Shown: piece after piece, positions 13,106-26,792 of the stretch
How positions within the stretch are numbered: the first letter of the stretch is position 1
Layout of the letters: every line of letters starts with the position of its first letter
Assembly: GCF_043290135.1 (NCBI RefSeq)
Contig: NC_134707.1
Location: 75,450,508 to 75,514,507, forward strand
Direction: 5' to 3'
Length of the DNA stretch: 64,000 nt
From: Rhipicephalus microplus
Lineage: Eukaryota; Arthropoda; Arachnida; Ixodida; Ixodidae
Notes under the pieces: model-generated
Database searches by the model: none
Seen by the model: only the letters and a program-made list of their open reading frames with translations
What the model was told of the DNA's origin: nothing
Program-made: the position numbers and the translations under genes

Positions 13106-13307
13106 TTGATTTATATGTGGGGTTTCACGTCCGAAAACCACTATATGATTATGAGAGACGCCGTAGTGGAGGGCACTGGAAACTTCGACCACTTGGGGTT
13201 CTTTAACGTACACCCAAATCTGAGCACACGTGCCTACAGCATTTCTGCCTCCATCGGAAATGGAGCCGGGGTTTGATACCGCGACATGCGGGTCAGCAGC
13301 CGAATTT
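13106..13307 (-). mobile_element. Ruka-like SINE, 5'-truncated, copy 1
   Basis: It is in reverse orientation, with the tail side at 13106 and the body and B-box region up to about 13307; the first about 40 bp of the head are missing. It is present in all three giant-element copies (26044-26244 and 46173-46374), so it predates their split. Confidence 0.75.
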
Positions 13308-13854
13308 CTGTTACTCTTGCTCCCCTATATGTGTGCAGTTCGGTTATAGTTATCTGGCTTGCACAGATATTTAATGGCACCTGCCTGGTCCTGCTTGCTT
13401 TCATGGTGATTTTAACCTTCATAAGTTGCATAGGTTTAACTCTCAAAATTGTTCAAGATGCCAATTTTGTGCACAAACTGTATAGTATAAAGGCAGCAGA
13501 TGTACATGCACACACTATTAAATGAACATTGAGAGCTTTCACTTGCAGTTCCTAAAGTTTTACTGTGCAGGAAGCGTTTAAATCATAATTTCATAAGGAC
13601 ATAATAATCGATTATCTCTATCATTGAAAACTGTGACAACCTAGTTATTTTCACTGTGATAAGCATGCTGTTTTTTTGATGTGGCAGAACTAATTTATAC
13701 ACTCATTCCTTCTATTATTCACATATGCATAACATGAAGGATTGTGTGCCTTAAATTTTCAGTTTCATTCTGTGTGTTATATTTCTTGTGCATGTAAACT
13801 ATTGTGCTAACATGTGTCTCTGACATTATTTGTGCCAATTATTTTCATTTCCAG

Positions 13855-14170
13855 GTGCCTATGAAGGACACATAAGTTCTATCGCAGTGACCTTCGAAAT
13901 TTACAGTGGTGCCGGAGCCTCAAGCAGCATTTCGCCGATCTCCAGGAGGCATTCATGAGATAAACACAGCGCCACACTTTCACAGTGCTATGATTATTAT
14001 TTATGTTTAAACATTTCGTTCTAAAATTGCTGTTACATTGTGCCATCATCCTGTGGCTTAGGTGGAGCTCGTGAAATTCCTGTGCAGTCACCTCATTTGT
14101 GTACGATCAACACTGCAATGTCACTATTCACAGCTGGAGCATACAGACAAATAAAAAAACACATTGATTG
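13855..14170 (+). other. 3' terminal exon-like block with poly(A) signal, copy 1
   Basis: It follows a good acceptor (pyrimidine-rich tract then TTTCCAG), has a frame open for about 35 codons to a TGA, and has AATAAA at 14150. The phase fits the 5853-5962 block. Against a functional coding exon, most differences among the three copies in this frame change the amino acid, so there is no sign of purifying selection. Confidence 0.3.
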
Positions 14171-14519
14171 TAGCAGGGCTGATGTGTATATTAATGCTTC
14201 TCTATTGATAATAATAACTTTATAAGTTCTTTAAGTCTTGCATAGAACACTGCATTAATGTGTTGCAATGTAACCACCATTTATGATCGCTAGCATGTTT
14301 AGTAGTTTTGTAATGTATTTTATTTAAAAGGTAATTTTGCTTCCGCATCACGACAATTAGTAAGATGCCATTGATTCAATCCCTCATCATGCACATTTAA
14401 GAAATATTGTGATTTGTACACAGTATTGCATGTACTCAAGATGTGGACGTCTATTCAATTTACACATTATATTGTTTTGCACTAGATTCAGACGTAAAAT
14501 GCACACATTTCAGTAATTT

Positions 14520-14659
14520 CCGCATGATACGTCTTTCCATAAGATGCGGAGTCCGCATCATACGTCTTATGCGGAGACCGCATCATACGTCTTATGCGGA
14601 GCCCGCATCATACGTCTTCCATATTCCAATAATTCCGTATGTGAGGTCTCCGCATCTTA
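14520..14659. repeat. Subterminal tandem array of copy 1 (25 bp unit)
   Basis: Units containing GCGGAGNCCGCATCATACG start at 14546, 14571 and 14596 (25-bp spacing, three units). GCGGAGNCCGC is palindromic. The array lies directly inside the right terminal repeat and takes the place that a different 46-bp array holds in copy 3. Confidence 0.75.
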
Positions 14660-14677
14660 CGGAACGTTTCAGTAGGG
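14660..14677 (-). repeat. Right terminal repeat of copy 1
   Basis: CGGAACGTTTCAGTAGGG is the exact complement of the left end of copy 3. It abuts the internal sequence of copy 2 directly, so it is not followed by a normal insertion-site flank. Confidence 0.85.
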
Positions 14678-14705
14678 AACGTTGAAAAAAAAACAAAAAA
14701 AATTA

Positions 14706-14790
14706 AACGTGGTGGGACTCGAACCTGCGCCACTTAGTTGTGCTCGCGTACGTGAACTAAGTGCGTTAGCTTGCTAAGCTATTCGCGCTG
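14706..14790 (-). repeat. tRNA-like Pol III head in copy 2
   Basis: This is the counterpart of 1775-1863. It is only about 30 bp from the point where the tandem copy begins, and the T-rich terminator side faces the breakpoint. Confidence 0.55.
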
Positions 14791-17700
14791 AAGGTAGCTT
14801 GGTGTTTAAGTTCTGTATATAAATTTGCTTTATACACGCTATGTGTTGGCATATTTATGTACGATATGCGATCGTATCTATTGTTGTGTGCATATGTTTT
14901 GGGATTGTATATACGTCACATGCTTTTCACATGTCTTTCAACTATACATTGCTGCACCGCCGCGGATGAAAACAAGGATTTTTACACCCACACACAAGCT
15001 TGAGCAGTTGAAGGTTGTTTCCCGGGGCTCTCTTGCGATTGAGTTGGCCACCACAGGGAATTAGAGTGATACGCCATTAATCCCTGCATCTAGCTGTATT
15101 CCACTTAGTAGCTCTATCGCTTGATGACAAATCGAGCGCGGGGCGCGACGCTATTGCGCACGACCATGCCTCGCGTAGCGGCGACATCAGCTGATTGCGC
15201 CTGCCGGCTTGCTTCGATTTGCCTCAGAGCAAAGAAATGTCATACCTTGAAAGATTGCGTACTGCACTATGTCAAAATGTTACTGCTTTGTAGCCATCCT
15301 ATGATTCATTGAGAATTGATAACTCTGATATCACTACTGTAGAGCTTTGCGTCGGCGACACGCACCGAACGTGAAACCGCACTACGTCTGTCGTAGAAGC
15401 AGTAGGAAGCTGTCGTCTGCTAGAACAAAAACAAAACAAAGACCTGCGAAAATATTCATAAGTTGTAACCTGTTTTTTAGTAACCGTTTATCACCTTTAA
15501 AGTTATTTTGCCAGAAACATACAATTTTTTTCAGTTTATAGCAGCGACAGATGTTTTTTTTTATTTTCTTCTCACAGATATCCAAGTCAAATCCATTCAC
15601 AGCTAAAGCCACATGTTGTTTGTCTTCTTTGTTTTCGTGGGCATGCCGTGTCGATGCGTCTCTCATGTGTTCGCGCTGCTACACACGAGGGCATGAAATG
15701 TTAAATTTACGCAAGGAAGCGCCGTTCCTCGTTCGTGTGATGTGCTAAGATTGCGCCCTATTCCCGCGGTTGTCCGAGTGCGGATCAAGTGCGAGTCGTC
15801 CAAGGAATCGGCGGGTTGGGCGGGCGCTCGAAGGACTCCGAGGTGACGGCTGACGCCTGTGGTCGCTTCCCTCAGGACAGTGTGAAAGAAACTAAAGGTA
15901 AGGGGGACACTTTTTTATGTAGACCAAGTATGCCACTCAGTGCAAGTGTGTGTTGCTGCACTCGAACCAGGCGTCGTGAAACGGCAACCTTACGCGCCTT
16001 TGCGAGTGTGGTTGCCGATTCGCTTTGACAACGCTAACGCCAGCAGAGCCATGGCGCATCGGCGCGGCCTTACTGGAGCTAATTCGAGACAACTGCGGCA
16101 ACATGCATGTGTATGCTGATCGATTTTTTCATATGTGCAATGTAGTGAGAAAAACGCACATGGCGCTTGCTACGTTGTTGATTAAACGAAGCCTGCAGTG
16201 CCATTTCATGCAAAGCAGCATTTTGTTTACGTTCGCGGGCGATACATTTTGTAACTTGGCTCGATTCACCTAGCCAACCGCCTAAGTGGGTTGATTAGCA
16301 TACGTTCACGGTAGAGCGTTATTATGCCCCTAAACAGTGGCGTGTGCTTGTTGAAAGATATAATGTGTGTGCCTAGTGTAGAGAGAGAGAGAGAGAGGTG
16401 TTCGTGCAATCTGCATGTGTACCTGCAAGACGCCTTTGCTTGTAACTAATAATGTACCGGCCAGCACCTACATTGTACGCCTGACTTTGAAGAAAACTTG
16501 CATGCACAATGTGAGATTTTGTAATCTGCCAGAGTTGCTTTTTATAAAATAATACACTGCCAGCATGTTCGAAATATGTTTCGCTGCTGTGTGGCAGGGG
16601 TGCGGTTATCACGCTGTTGTGTAGTTGCTGATGCAAGCATTTATAGTTTTGATGCGTTAATATTTCTCATCTAACTCGTCAGGTGTTTGGCTGTTTCAGC
16701 ACAAACAAGGCAAAGAGAGAAGGAAGGCGGGTAATGACAGGACCAGTGCCGACTTTTGTTTGCAGGAGAATACCCATGTAGGTGTATTTATTGTGACAGC
16801 CTTTCTGTGTTGCTTTTTTGCCCAATTTATGCAACAACACAGTTGTCAGCAATATGAGAGAGAACACTGAAATTAGCTTTTAAAGATCATGGTGACTAAA
16901 TGCCTAGTAACTCACAGCACAAAGTAACAACAAAAGACATCAGTATGATCAATGTGGATGCGTACAGTCTTGCATCTAAAAAATATATTGTGCATAATGT
17001 TGCCTAAGTAAGAAACCTCTCTATGTTTGCAAATAGTGTGACGTCACTTCGAGCACCGTGCCAGCCATTCCCTCCCTCTGTGCAAGGGCTGGTTGGCAAG
17101 GAAGTTGTTTGTGACGTTCCTGATAGACCACCGAGATGTATGCGATTCTAAACCTGTAGCCTAATATATACGTAATCTTTTGTGCAGTTACATCGCTGCA
17201 TCTGACACCTACAACTTATTTTCATATTTACATTGCTCCCTTAGGACCTAACACACAAAGTTGTTGTTTGCATTGTCACTTCATGAATATCGAGCGGTAA
17301 AAGTACTGAGTATATGTGAAACAAGAATCTCTGCTTATTACGTGAAGAAATATGAGCCCTTCGATAAAACGAGTTATACCTTTATTGAGCTTGCGTACTC
17401 GTCGGGGCGATTCATACATGCAGCTTCAGCAAATGGTATCTTCCAGCCCGGTGACCTTGCAATTTTTTTCTGCACACAGCGCAAACAACGAGATGTACCC
17501 ACTCGCAGATGGTCACGTCAAGTGCATATTTACTTTGACTAAAATGTCGAATCAAGTTTTTTCATCGACCGGTCCCTGCCACGAGTGCTAGTCTTCGTAA
17601 ACAAGACACATTGTTATTGACACTGCACACACCACACTCAGTATTCTCAGTTGAACCGATATTCTCAATACCTTTCAATGCACACTACATGCCGCAATCA

Positions 17701-18786
17701 ACAGTGCACATTTTTGAAGACTATGCCGCTGTTGCTCGCACAGGCCACCACGTGTGTTCACTTCAAGATAGACAGCGTGGCAAATATTTTACCACACAGT
17801 TTACCACACAGCTGGATGTTTGCTGACACATACTACAGCTAATGTCGACATTGTAACGTGAAGTGTAAGCTTTGAAAAATTAAAACTTGCCCCAAACACC
17901 GCACGACTGTACCGGGCTGAGCCACCAGCGGGAGTGTTTTTCCAGCCACACCTTTTACATGTGCCAGTGACATCATGCTGTGACGTACCTCGGTAGGGGC
18001 CTATCGCTGCATACTTTATGTGAATGAGGGTCCTGTTAGTGAAAGCAGGCATTGTTGATTTCGTAACTTGTTCATGCCCAACTGGATCTTCATTTGCACA
18101 AGTTGTCTGACTGATATTCAGGCGAACTTTTGTGTAATAAATTATACAGTTGGCACTCTGTGCTTGCCCCATACTGTTGTTACTGGTGTTTCTTGTTGTT
18201 ACTTTGCACTGCTCATTACTACTCACCTACACAAACTAGCCTATCTTGCCGCTGTTTTGGACAAGATGCAGCAGGCAAGTGCGATAGTGTTCATAACTCT
18301 AAATTCTCGAGCAAAATTTATCGTTTCATATTCAGTTAGTTGCATTCATATCAGTACACAATAAGAAATCATTGATTAAACATGAATCCGTGTTCCTTTA
18401 CATAATGCTCACAACTTTTATATCAAATTGAATGGTGTTTATAAAAAACATGGGCTTTAGCTAAACTTCATGCTCTTTTCTCGAAGAGCTGACAAAACGC
18501 TATTGCATGCTTACTTGCCATGAATTGGACTGTGTTCTAAATACATTGCAATTCTTCACCGGACTGCCAGCACACTTCACATTGGGGGAACATTTAATAA
18601 CCATGGATTGATTAATTAAGAACGGAAAGAAAGAAGCGGCAGGCCGGGATACTTGATATTGGCATCCGTTTTGCTACCCAGTGCATTATCATGCAAACTT
18701 CCTATAGAGTGGTTATGCGTCTTGCATGTGTGTCTGTAAACCAAGAACTTTGGGTAGAACTATACTTATCTTACAAATGGTTGCAG

Positions 18787-18896
18787 GACTGTGGAGGCTG
18801 TAGGGCTGCTTATGAATGGTGGAATCCCTGGACATGTGTTCAACCTTGCTGCATCAGCTCCTTGGTGTTTTCACGGCATCTTTACAGATGTGTTGG
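18787..18896 (+). other. Exon-like block, copy 2
   Basis: This is the counterpart of 5853-5962 with the same acceptor, donor and length. A substitution changes one residue (LLRN to LLMN). Confidence 0.3.
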
Positions 18897-21275
18897 GTGA
18901 GTAAAGCAAGCAGGTTTCAACACAAGGAAAAGTATAATATGGCAGCACCTCTTGTGCGTGCCTTACATCCCAAGTATATCAAATATTTATCTTGCCTTGT
19001 GGCCTGTAATTTTTAAAGAGACACTTCTTTTTGCTTTATATTTGAGTCTTGATGCTTCGACAGCAATGTATTTGTGTTTGACAGCAAGTGTTCTTGAACA
19101 AATAACTGATCTCAATAATGACAAAACACCCTTCATATTTGGTCCTTAGCATAAGCTAGCACTTATCTGTAGCAGATTCAATCATTCATTTTTTGCTGGG
19201 ATGATAATGGGCAAGTAGCAAAGGCAAGTTCAGATTGGAGTGGTCGGTGACGTCTGTTTAGGCTCTGCCATATTGCTTTGCAACCAGAGTTACTTGTGGC
19301 CACATATACAATGAAGCCACATGACGTGCATTCTAAATGAGATTACCATATCACATTTCACTGCATCTTAGTATGTGCCAAACAAATGCAGATATCATTA
19401 GCTTGCCACTATAAAGGGATCCTAAACCAACACAAGGTTGAAATTTAGTCGTGGTGTTGCAGCTGTGTATGACTCTACAATGGATACATAGCCGTGATAA
19501 TTTGTCTATATGTTGTCGCAATAGTAATGTTACACACATTGTACGATACAAAAGAGGTCCTCGCTTATTTCGCTTTTTTTCGCTATGCTTCTTTCTTGTC
19601 TCTTCTTGCCATGTGCTCCTCCTCACTGTACAAGAAGCAAGAGCAGTGGGCATACAAACACGTATTTAAAAAAAAATGTTGTAAGGTGAGCACTGAGAAG
19701 CTGAACACTTCCAAAAGGCTCAAAGAGGTAAAGGCATTGTTTCTTGCTACTTTTTGGGCACCCATAGCTAGTTGTGCTGCTGCAGTTAAAAAATAAGTTA
19801 AATGTTAAAAATTAATTGGAGATGGTTTGGCACCCATAATTGCAGTTACATACAGAACTAGGTTTCAATGCGTAAGCAAAATCTGTTTCCTCTAAATCAA
19901 TCCTAATGATATCTGAAATTCAGGAAATATTCACAGAAAAGCTCAGGAAAAGGCTAAGTGGTTGCCCCTTGAATGTGAAGGAGACACCCTTCTTCTAAAA
20001 GGTCAATAGACAGTCTAGTAGTCTCGATATTACATGCACTATAAAATATTCTGGTGTGGTGCTTTTCATGCATGTTATAATGAGAGGGGTTTTTAATAGA
20101 ACTGTTGTCACTTTGCCCTGCATTGCTGAAATTGTTCACATAGTTATAATACATGAATCACTTTATGCCTTTTGATTTTATGCAAATGGTTTGCTTACCC
20201 AGTCGGTTTAACTAGATTTGGATAAAATCATAAATGCTCTAAAATTTTTTTACTATACAGCAGGTTTATTTTTAAAATACGCGACCATTGATGTGAATGC
20301 AGTTGGTGGCCTGCATAATTAATCCTTCACTATCACCACTCTAACTACACCTGCTACAGTGCATAGTGTGACAAAAGTAATGGTACTTAACATTACTGGC
20401 AGCATACACTTTTATGTCTTAAAATAGGTTAAAAAGCCTGGTAAAAATGTGTGTACGTTTTTTTTCTTCGCTCCAACTAAATATTCGGGTCTACTCAAAG
20501 TAGCTTCCACTCTTTTAAGTTCCTCAAACTTTTAGGTGTTCAAAAGAAGTATCAATGCCATATACTTTCTTTGTCAGCCTACTCATCACTCTAATAATGA
20601 GAATTACCCGACAACATTACCCAGTAAAATAAAGGGATGTTATAAAAAGTAATGTCAATTCAATTGTCAAAAAACGTTGCCAAGTTACGTTTTTGTTCAC
20701 TTTTCTTTTCACAATTTTGTTAAAGTTACTTTTGATAACATCTTCTATAGTTTGTTTGGCATCATTTTCTGCTAGTTCTCAATATAATGTGTTCAACAAA
20801 GACAACAAATCCTTAGATTTATAGTTCTTTCCTTTACTCATGAATCTGAAACAGTGAGTCTCAGTAATCTTAGCGGTGTGTGACTTGTTTTTTTTTTTTT
20901 TTGATCAGTTGTGCATGCGTTCAAGTACATGCATTTAGGTGGGAGGGCGAACTATTGCCTCCTCCTGTGACTAGCAGAATTTCTGAGAACGGACAGATGC
21001 ATAATGCTGCCAAAGAAGTATAGGGATATTGGAAGTAATCGTAACGTAATTGCAATCGTAATGTAATTGCCAGTAGGCAAAAAAAAGGTGTCCCACACTC
21101 GCCATAATGGTAACAGGCAGCGCTGACTGACTCTTCCATGTATAAATGCACATATATACCATACAAAATGGAAGAGGGATAGCCGCCTTGGTAGCTCAGT
21201 TGATAGAGCATCGGACATTTTATTCGAAGTTTGCAGGCTCGGTCCCTCTACAGGGCAGGTTATCTTTTTTTTTCT

Positions 21276-21515
21276 GCCCCGCCACGGTGGTTTAGTGGCT
21301 AAGGTACTCGGCTGCTGACCCGCGGGTCATGGGTTCGAATCGCGGCTGTGGCGGCTGCATTTCCGATGGAGGCGGAAATGTTGTAGGCCCGTGTACTCAG
21401 ATTTGGATGCACGTTAAAGAACCCCAGGTGGTCAAAATTTCCGGAGCCCTCCACTACGGTGTCTCTCATAATCATATGGTGGTTTTGGGACCTTAAACCC
21501 CACAAATCAATCAAT
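21276..21515 (+). mobile_element. Ruka-like SINE, copy 2
   Basis: This is the counterpart of 8351-8590 at the same position with the same flanking direct repeats, so it was inserted before the tandem duplication. Confidence 0.8.
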
Positions 21516-23649
21516 ATCTTTTTTTCCTTCTACTTTTCTTTCTTCACAATTACAACACTTCTATTCTTCTTGAACATTTTCTGGTGTAAAAAAGGTACCT
21601 TATAATCTGAAGAGGCAAACAGAATGTGCCAGTGTACGAGTTAGCTCTTGTAGTGGTTACAAGTAAGATATGTTTTGAAGAATAAATCATTCTGCCACTT
21701 GCCTAAAGAATGGCTACAGGACATGGCGCTGGATGCACTTTGTTATTTTTGAATCAAGCTATCTTGTATTCTATTTTTATAAATTACATGGGATACACAT
21801 GACGGTATCACACACTTTAACGCCACAAAGATTATACAGCGAACAATGTTACAAATGCGAAATTGCATAAGGATAAGGTGAAAACTGCACCCTCAACGAG
21901 AATGTACAGAAAGCACAGGGTGCAGGCGTCATTCCTTCTGCCCGTGCTTTTCAAGTGCGAGCTGTTTTCACCTCGTTCTGACCAACTAACTAGATTGAGA
22001 TGTGTTGTTATAGTGCAAGAGGATGCTCCACGGGAAACTAGGTTTGTCTCAAAGTCTGTGTGTGTCTTTCAACCTATATGGTGCCCGGTTCAAGAGTTCA
22101 TGCAGACCAGATCGTGTAAAACAGGACCGTGTAAAATGGACCGTGTAAATAAAATAAAATGGACCATGTAAAAAAACAGGATTGTGTAAACTGTCGTTTT
22201 CGTGTGCAACTGTAGTTGTGGTTGTGCTGAATCACCTTTCTTTATATACACTACATAACAAACTTGCTTCTTTAGAGTCGAGTGCATCTTCGGATCGATT
22301 GTAAATGTTTGCATATGCGAGGCCTTAAGTTTTATAAGAAATTCCTCAGTGTGCCACGAGGAAATGTGTGTTCAGCGAAAATTTGTATATCATTATATAC
22401 AACTCTTAGAGCCTCGTCTACAACTTTATGCAGGTTGACCTTGAGCAGAAAACGACGAGCGGCAGCAGCCCCCAGAAAAGAGCAAGCACCCTCGAAGCTC
22501 CCGAAGCTCTCTTCGACAGGAACAGCAAGGTCACTGTGTGGCATTGAAAATCATTGCAAGGAGTGCCTTATCAGTACACTGTGCTGCTCTTTCATCGCAG
22601 AAGACGAAGTTGACCACTCCAGAGGAACTTCACGCTGTGTATTGTGAGTGCTTCAGTGGTTTTGTTTTTGTCCAGCCAGCAGTTAAGAAATCATGTGTCA
22701 GATTCAGCCAGGATGGCTAGAGGGAGTCGGGCCGGCATGTTTGGACATTTGTCTAGCCAAGTAGTGCCAATTTTCGCACTGGTCCTGTTGGAGTTACTGC
22801 CACAATCACAGAAGCTATGTCACCTCTCTAAATGTACAGATGTGTCGGGGAAGATTAGCTGCATTAGGTTTTTCTATAACTGATAGCTGCCAACATTCTT
22901 CATTATACAGGAGTTTTGTTCCTCACTTATGGGTGTAAAGCCCTCTACAGAAAAAATGCAACACGTTTACTTCCAGAAGACTCCAAGGCCCTACTTGTAG
23001 GTTTTTTCGGCTTGTATCATAAGCACCTCGTTTGGGGTACATGAACATTTTATAAACATGTACAGCGAAAATTTTGGGTGGCTGGTCGTTTTGTCGTTAT
23101 CTTGTTCCTCGCAGTATTCTTAAGCATGTTGTGCATTACGTTGTCAATCTGGTTCATGTGCATAGAAGACATTACGAAGTTTCAGGCTACAGTATAAAAA
23201 GCCTGGAAGCAAGCTATCAATAATTTTTTAACAGAGTTGCTTAATCTGATACATGATACATCACTAAACTTTCGTGCGTATTCATCAATGTAAGCTCGTC
23301 TTAGTGTTATCCAAAATGAAGATGTGAGTCGACAGATGGAAACATCTAGTGGGGTAATCAGGGTGAACAGTAGAAGTGCTTCAGACAGGCTGGCCGATGT
23401 TGCGATAGGAGGACCTATTTTTTAGAAGTCACCTTGTCATCCTTGGCGTGTTAGTTTAAATGGGGTCAGTAATGACATCATCTATTGGTATAGGCGTGTG
23501 TACCTGTTGTAAATGTTTGTCTGAAAAAAAAAAACTTATAACGCAGAAGAGTGCAGCCCTTGCTTCTTTTCAAGTTAGGTTGCGCTGATACAAAGTGTTC
23601 TCGTGTTGGAGGTTGGGGGTAAGGGAAGCAAAAAAAAGATAAATGATAG

Positions 23650-23775
23650 AAAAGAAGAAAAAAGAAGAAAGAAAAGGGGAATGCAAAGTAAAAGTAGTGC
23701 TACACTGCTCCTACTTTGCATCCCCCCTTTTCTTCTTTTTTTTCCCTTGTTTTCTTTTTTCACCTTTTTTGTTAC
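23650..23775. repeat. Purine/pyrimidine hairpin, copy 2
   Basis: This is the counterpart of 10700-10830 with the same central GCAAAGTA and TACTTTGC arms. Confidence 0.6.
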
Positions 23776-26043
23776 ATTTGCATTGTCCCATCTAGTGCAT
23801 GAATCAATGACACATGGCTTTGCTATAGCAAAGATGCCTATGTGGTGTTGGATTGAACAGTGCATTGTACTTCATTTAGTTAATTACAGACTGATCAGTC
23901 TTGCAATAAGTGCTTCCTGTCTATCACCACACATGTTCAATTGAAAAGTTTGTGCTTGGCTCTTAGTATGCTGGTATATAGCTTGTGTCTTGGACTACTC
24001 AAAATGAATGTTATTTTGCTGCTGTTTTTCGTAATGAATTTATCCAACATGAAAATATATTGCCTTGTGAACTTTGTCGGACCTGCCTTTCTTTTTCTTT
24101 CCTATGCAGGCATTGTATGTGAGGGAGGCAGTAACAGAGAGCTGATAGCTTGAGCTTCGGAAGAATAAATGCTGGCAGTGAGGCAATTACGCATCAAACA
24201 TCCCAGCCATTTTGCCAACCGTCCTAAATGTGTTTTGAAAAAAAAATATTGTGCTTGTTTACTGTATTTTTCTGAAAACAGCAAAATGCTAAAGTATATC
24301 GCAGAGAACAAAATATTAGGCCACGTTGGTGCCTTCTAGACTTCCCAGGATGTCGTCTGGGTGTTGTTTGTAAAAAGTAAAGTGTTTCAAAAGTACTGCC
24401 TCTTCTACACCAAATTCGGTCTTGGTAGTAAGTAAAGGTGCTTGTGTGTAGTGCATGAAGCTCAGTAATATTAGTGCAATTTTTTCGCCACATCAAAAGC
24501 AAGGGAACAGTTCTCTTTATATGGCAAGTTATATGATTACACTTTGTCCCAAAGTAGAAATGAATTTTTGAAGTTTTCTTATGATGGCTGTTTTCTGCAT
24601 TTGATGTACGACAGCTTCCGTTCCGAAGTTCTCCATGGCCCTCAATAGGAGACTTCAAAAATCATTTTCCTCATTTAAACAAAATTTGTAATGATAACAC
24701 TTACCATGTAACAAGAACTGTTTATTTGCTTTCAACTTACATATAAAAGTAATTTTCAATTAGACAAACACACAGCTCAAATTGCATCTCAATGTGGACA
24801 AAAACGATTATATAGTGATATTTGTAATCTGGACCTAACATTATTTTTTTTCGTAAAATATAACTTCTGTGCAGTATTTGTGGCTCAAATATTCATACAA
24901 AATGCAGTATTGCCATACAATAAATGCAAACGATAAACAGTTTGGTGGAATTCTTCAAAGCCTATGTAGCAGAAAAATTGCACTAATGTTACTTGACTTC
25001 AAATACTTTGAGAAGCATCTTTACTTAATATGTAGATCAAATTTGATGTGGCAAGAAAAAGCGGTATTTTGAAATTTTTCTCACAAATAACACCCGCACG
25101 ACATTCTGCGAAATTCTGAAGGTACCCACGTGACCACTACTCTTTTCTCTTCAAAGCATTTCTGCAAATAACTATTTTCAGAAGAGTAAATTACCATCAT
25201 TTTTTTAACTATACATCTGTGATGGTAGCCAGGCAGTATGGTTTGTATGTTTGGTGTAGAATAGCCCAGTGCAAAAAACAACAAATGGCTAAGCATCCTT
25301 TGACGCTCGGGCAATTTCGAAAGCATTTGTTTGTTAGCAGCAATTCAGTTAAGCCCTTGTCTTTATGCTTAGGCCCAGAAACAAAACACAAGTAACTAAA
25401 GTAGTCCTAAGAGTCATGTAGTCTCACTGTTCCAAGGCTTGTGGAGCCTAATTTAGTGCGAGCTTTACCATTTTTTTAAAATTCAGATTCAACCAACAGG
25501 TTTTGGTGGCACAGTGCATTTTCAGCTAACTTGTTTCACACCAGTTACTTAGATAAAGAGCGGAAAGTAGAGGTAAAAATACCATTTTAAAGGCATTGTA
25601 GGTAATAACAAAAAGGACCGCTTTCTTTTTTTGTGTGGTGCTTTGCCTGAACGCTGTGCTTTTTGTGGTATAGTTCATTGTCTAGTGAACATAGGCCTTA
25701 AAAACTAACATTAGCCATGTTGAGGTCGATTTCTTGGTTATAGTCATAGGAGTGATATAAATAATTATGACTTCAAACTTGATTGTTCTTTTGAAGATTT
25801 TTTCCTTGCTTAATGATATTTGAGAGTCTTAGTCAATTTTGTTATAAGAAAACGTGATGTCATATTAGGGTCACTTTTTGTAGAGTCGTTCAGTTCTACC
25901 TTACCTTTTACATTCCTAATAGAGCAGTTATTTTCAATATCGGTATTTAAAATTGAATGAGCATGCTGTATGTAGTAAGGTGTAAGCACACACAGATAGC
26001 ACATGCACCCAACTTTTGTGTTGGCAGTTTATTTCTGTTATTC

Positions 26044-26244
26044 TTGATTTATATGTGGGGTTTCATGTCTGAAAACCACTATATGATTATGAGAGACGCC
26101 GTAGTAGAGGGCACTGGAAACTTCCACCACTTGGGGTTCTTTAACGTACACCCAAATCTGAGCACACGTGCCTACAGCATTTCTGCCTCCATCGGAAATG
26201 GAGCCGGGGTTTGATACCGCGACATGCGGGTCAGCAGCCGAATT
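26044..26244 (-). mobile_element. Ruka-like SINE, 5'-truncated, copy 2
   Basis: This is the counterpart of 13106-13307 with the same truncation point. Confidence 0.75.
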
Positions 26245-26792
26245 ACTGTTACTCTTGCTCCCCTATATGTGTGCAGTTCGGTTATAGATATCTGGCTTGC
26301 ACAAATTTTTAATGGCACCTGCCTGGTCCTGCTTGCTTTCATGGTGATTTCAACCTTCATAAGTTGCATAGGTTTAACTCTCAAAATTGTTCAAGATGCC
26401 AATTTTGTGCACAAACTGTATAGTATAAAGGCAGCAGATGTACATGCACACACTATTAAATGAACATTGAGAGCTTTCACTTGCAGTTCCTAAAGTTTTA
26501 CTGTGCAGGAAGCGTTTAAATCATAATTTCATAAGGACATAATAATCAATTATCTCTACCATTGAAAATCGTGACAACCTAGTTATTTTCACTGTGATAA
26601 GCATGCTGTTTTTTTGATGTGGCAGAACTAATTTATACACTCATTCCTTCTATTATTCACATATGCATAACATGAAGGATTGTGTGCCTTAAATTTTCAG
26701 TTTCATTCTGTGTGTTATATTTCTTGTGCATGTAAACTATTGTGCTAACATGTGTCTCTGACATTATTTGTGCCCATTATTTTCATTTCCAG

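Larger units (their letters stand above)
1..14677 (+). mobile_element. Giant TIR element, copy 1 (left end cut by window)
   Basis: This block repeats almost base for base at 14678-27592 (from base 1748 on) and inverted at 44599-59524. Comparison with the inverted copy shows that base 1 here matches base 59207 there, so about 316 bp including the left terminal repeat lie outside the window. The right end is the terminal repeat ending CAGTAGGG at 14677. No open frame above about 110 codons is present and no transposase, polymerase or integrase motif was recognised. It carries older insertions: two Ruka-like SINEs and two tRNA-like heads. It also holds two imperfect hairpins. Copy-specific changes include a 14-bp replacement near 6352, whose sequence (TTTAAATGGGGTCA) also occurs at about 10532, and a short deletion near 10567. 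Mobility is inferred from the third copy sitting inside a LINE. The superfamily is unknown. Confidence 0.8.

Noticed and set aside
24224..24658. 144-codon minus-strand frame in giant-element copy 2
   Set aside because: In copy 1 the same frame is broken into shorter pieces, the composition looks random and no motif is recognised; it is probably chance.
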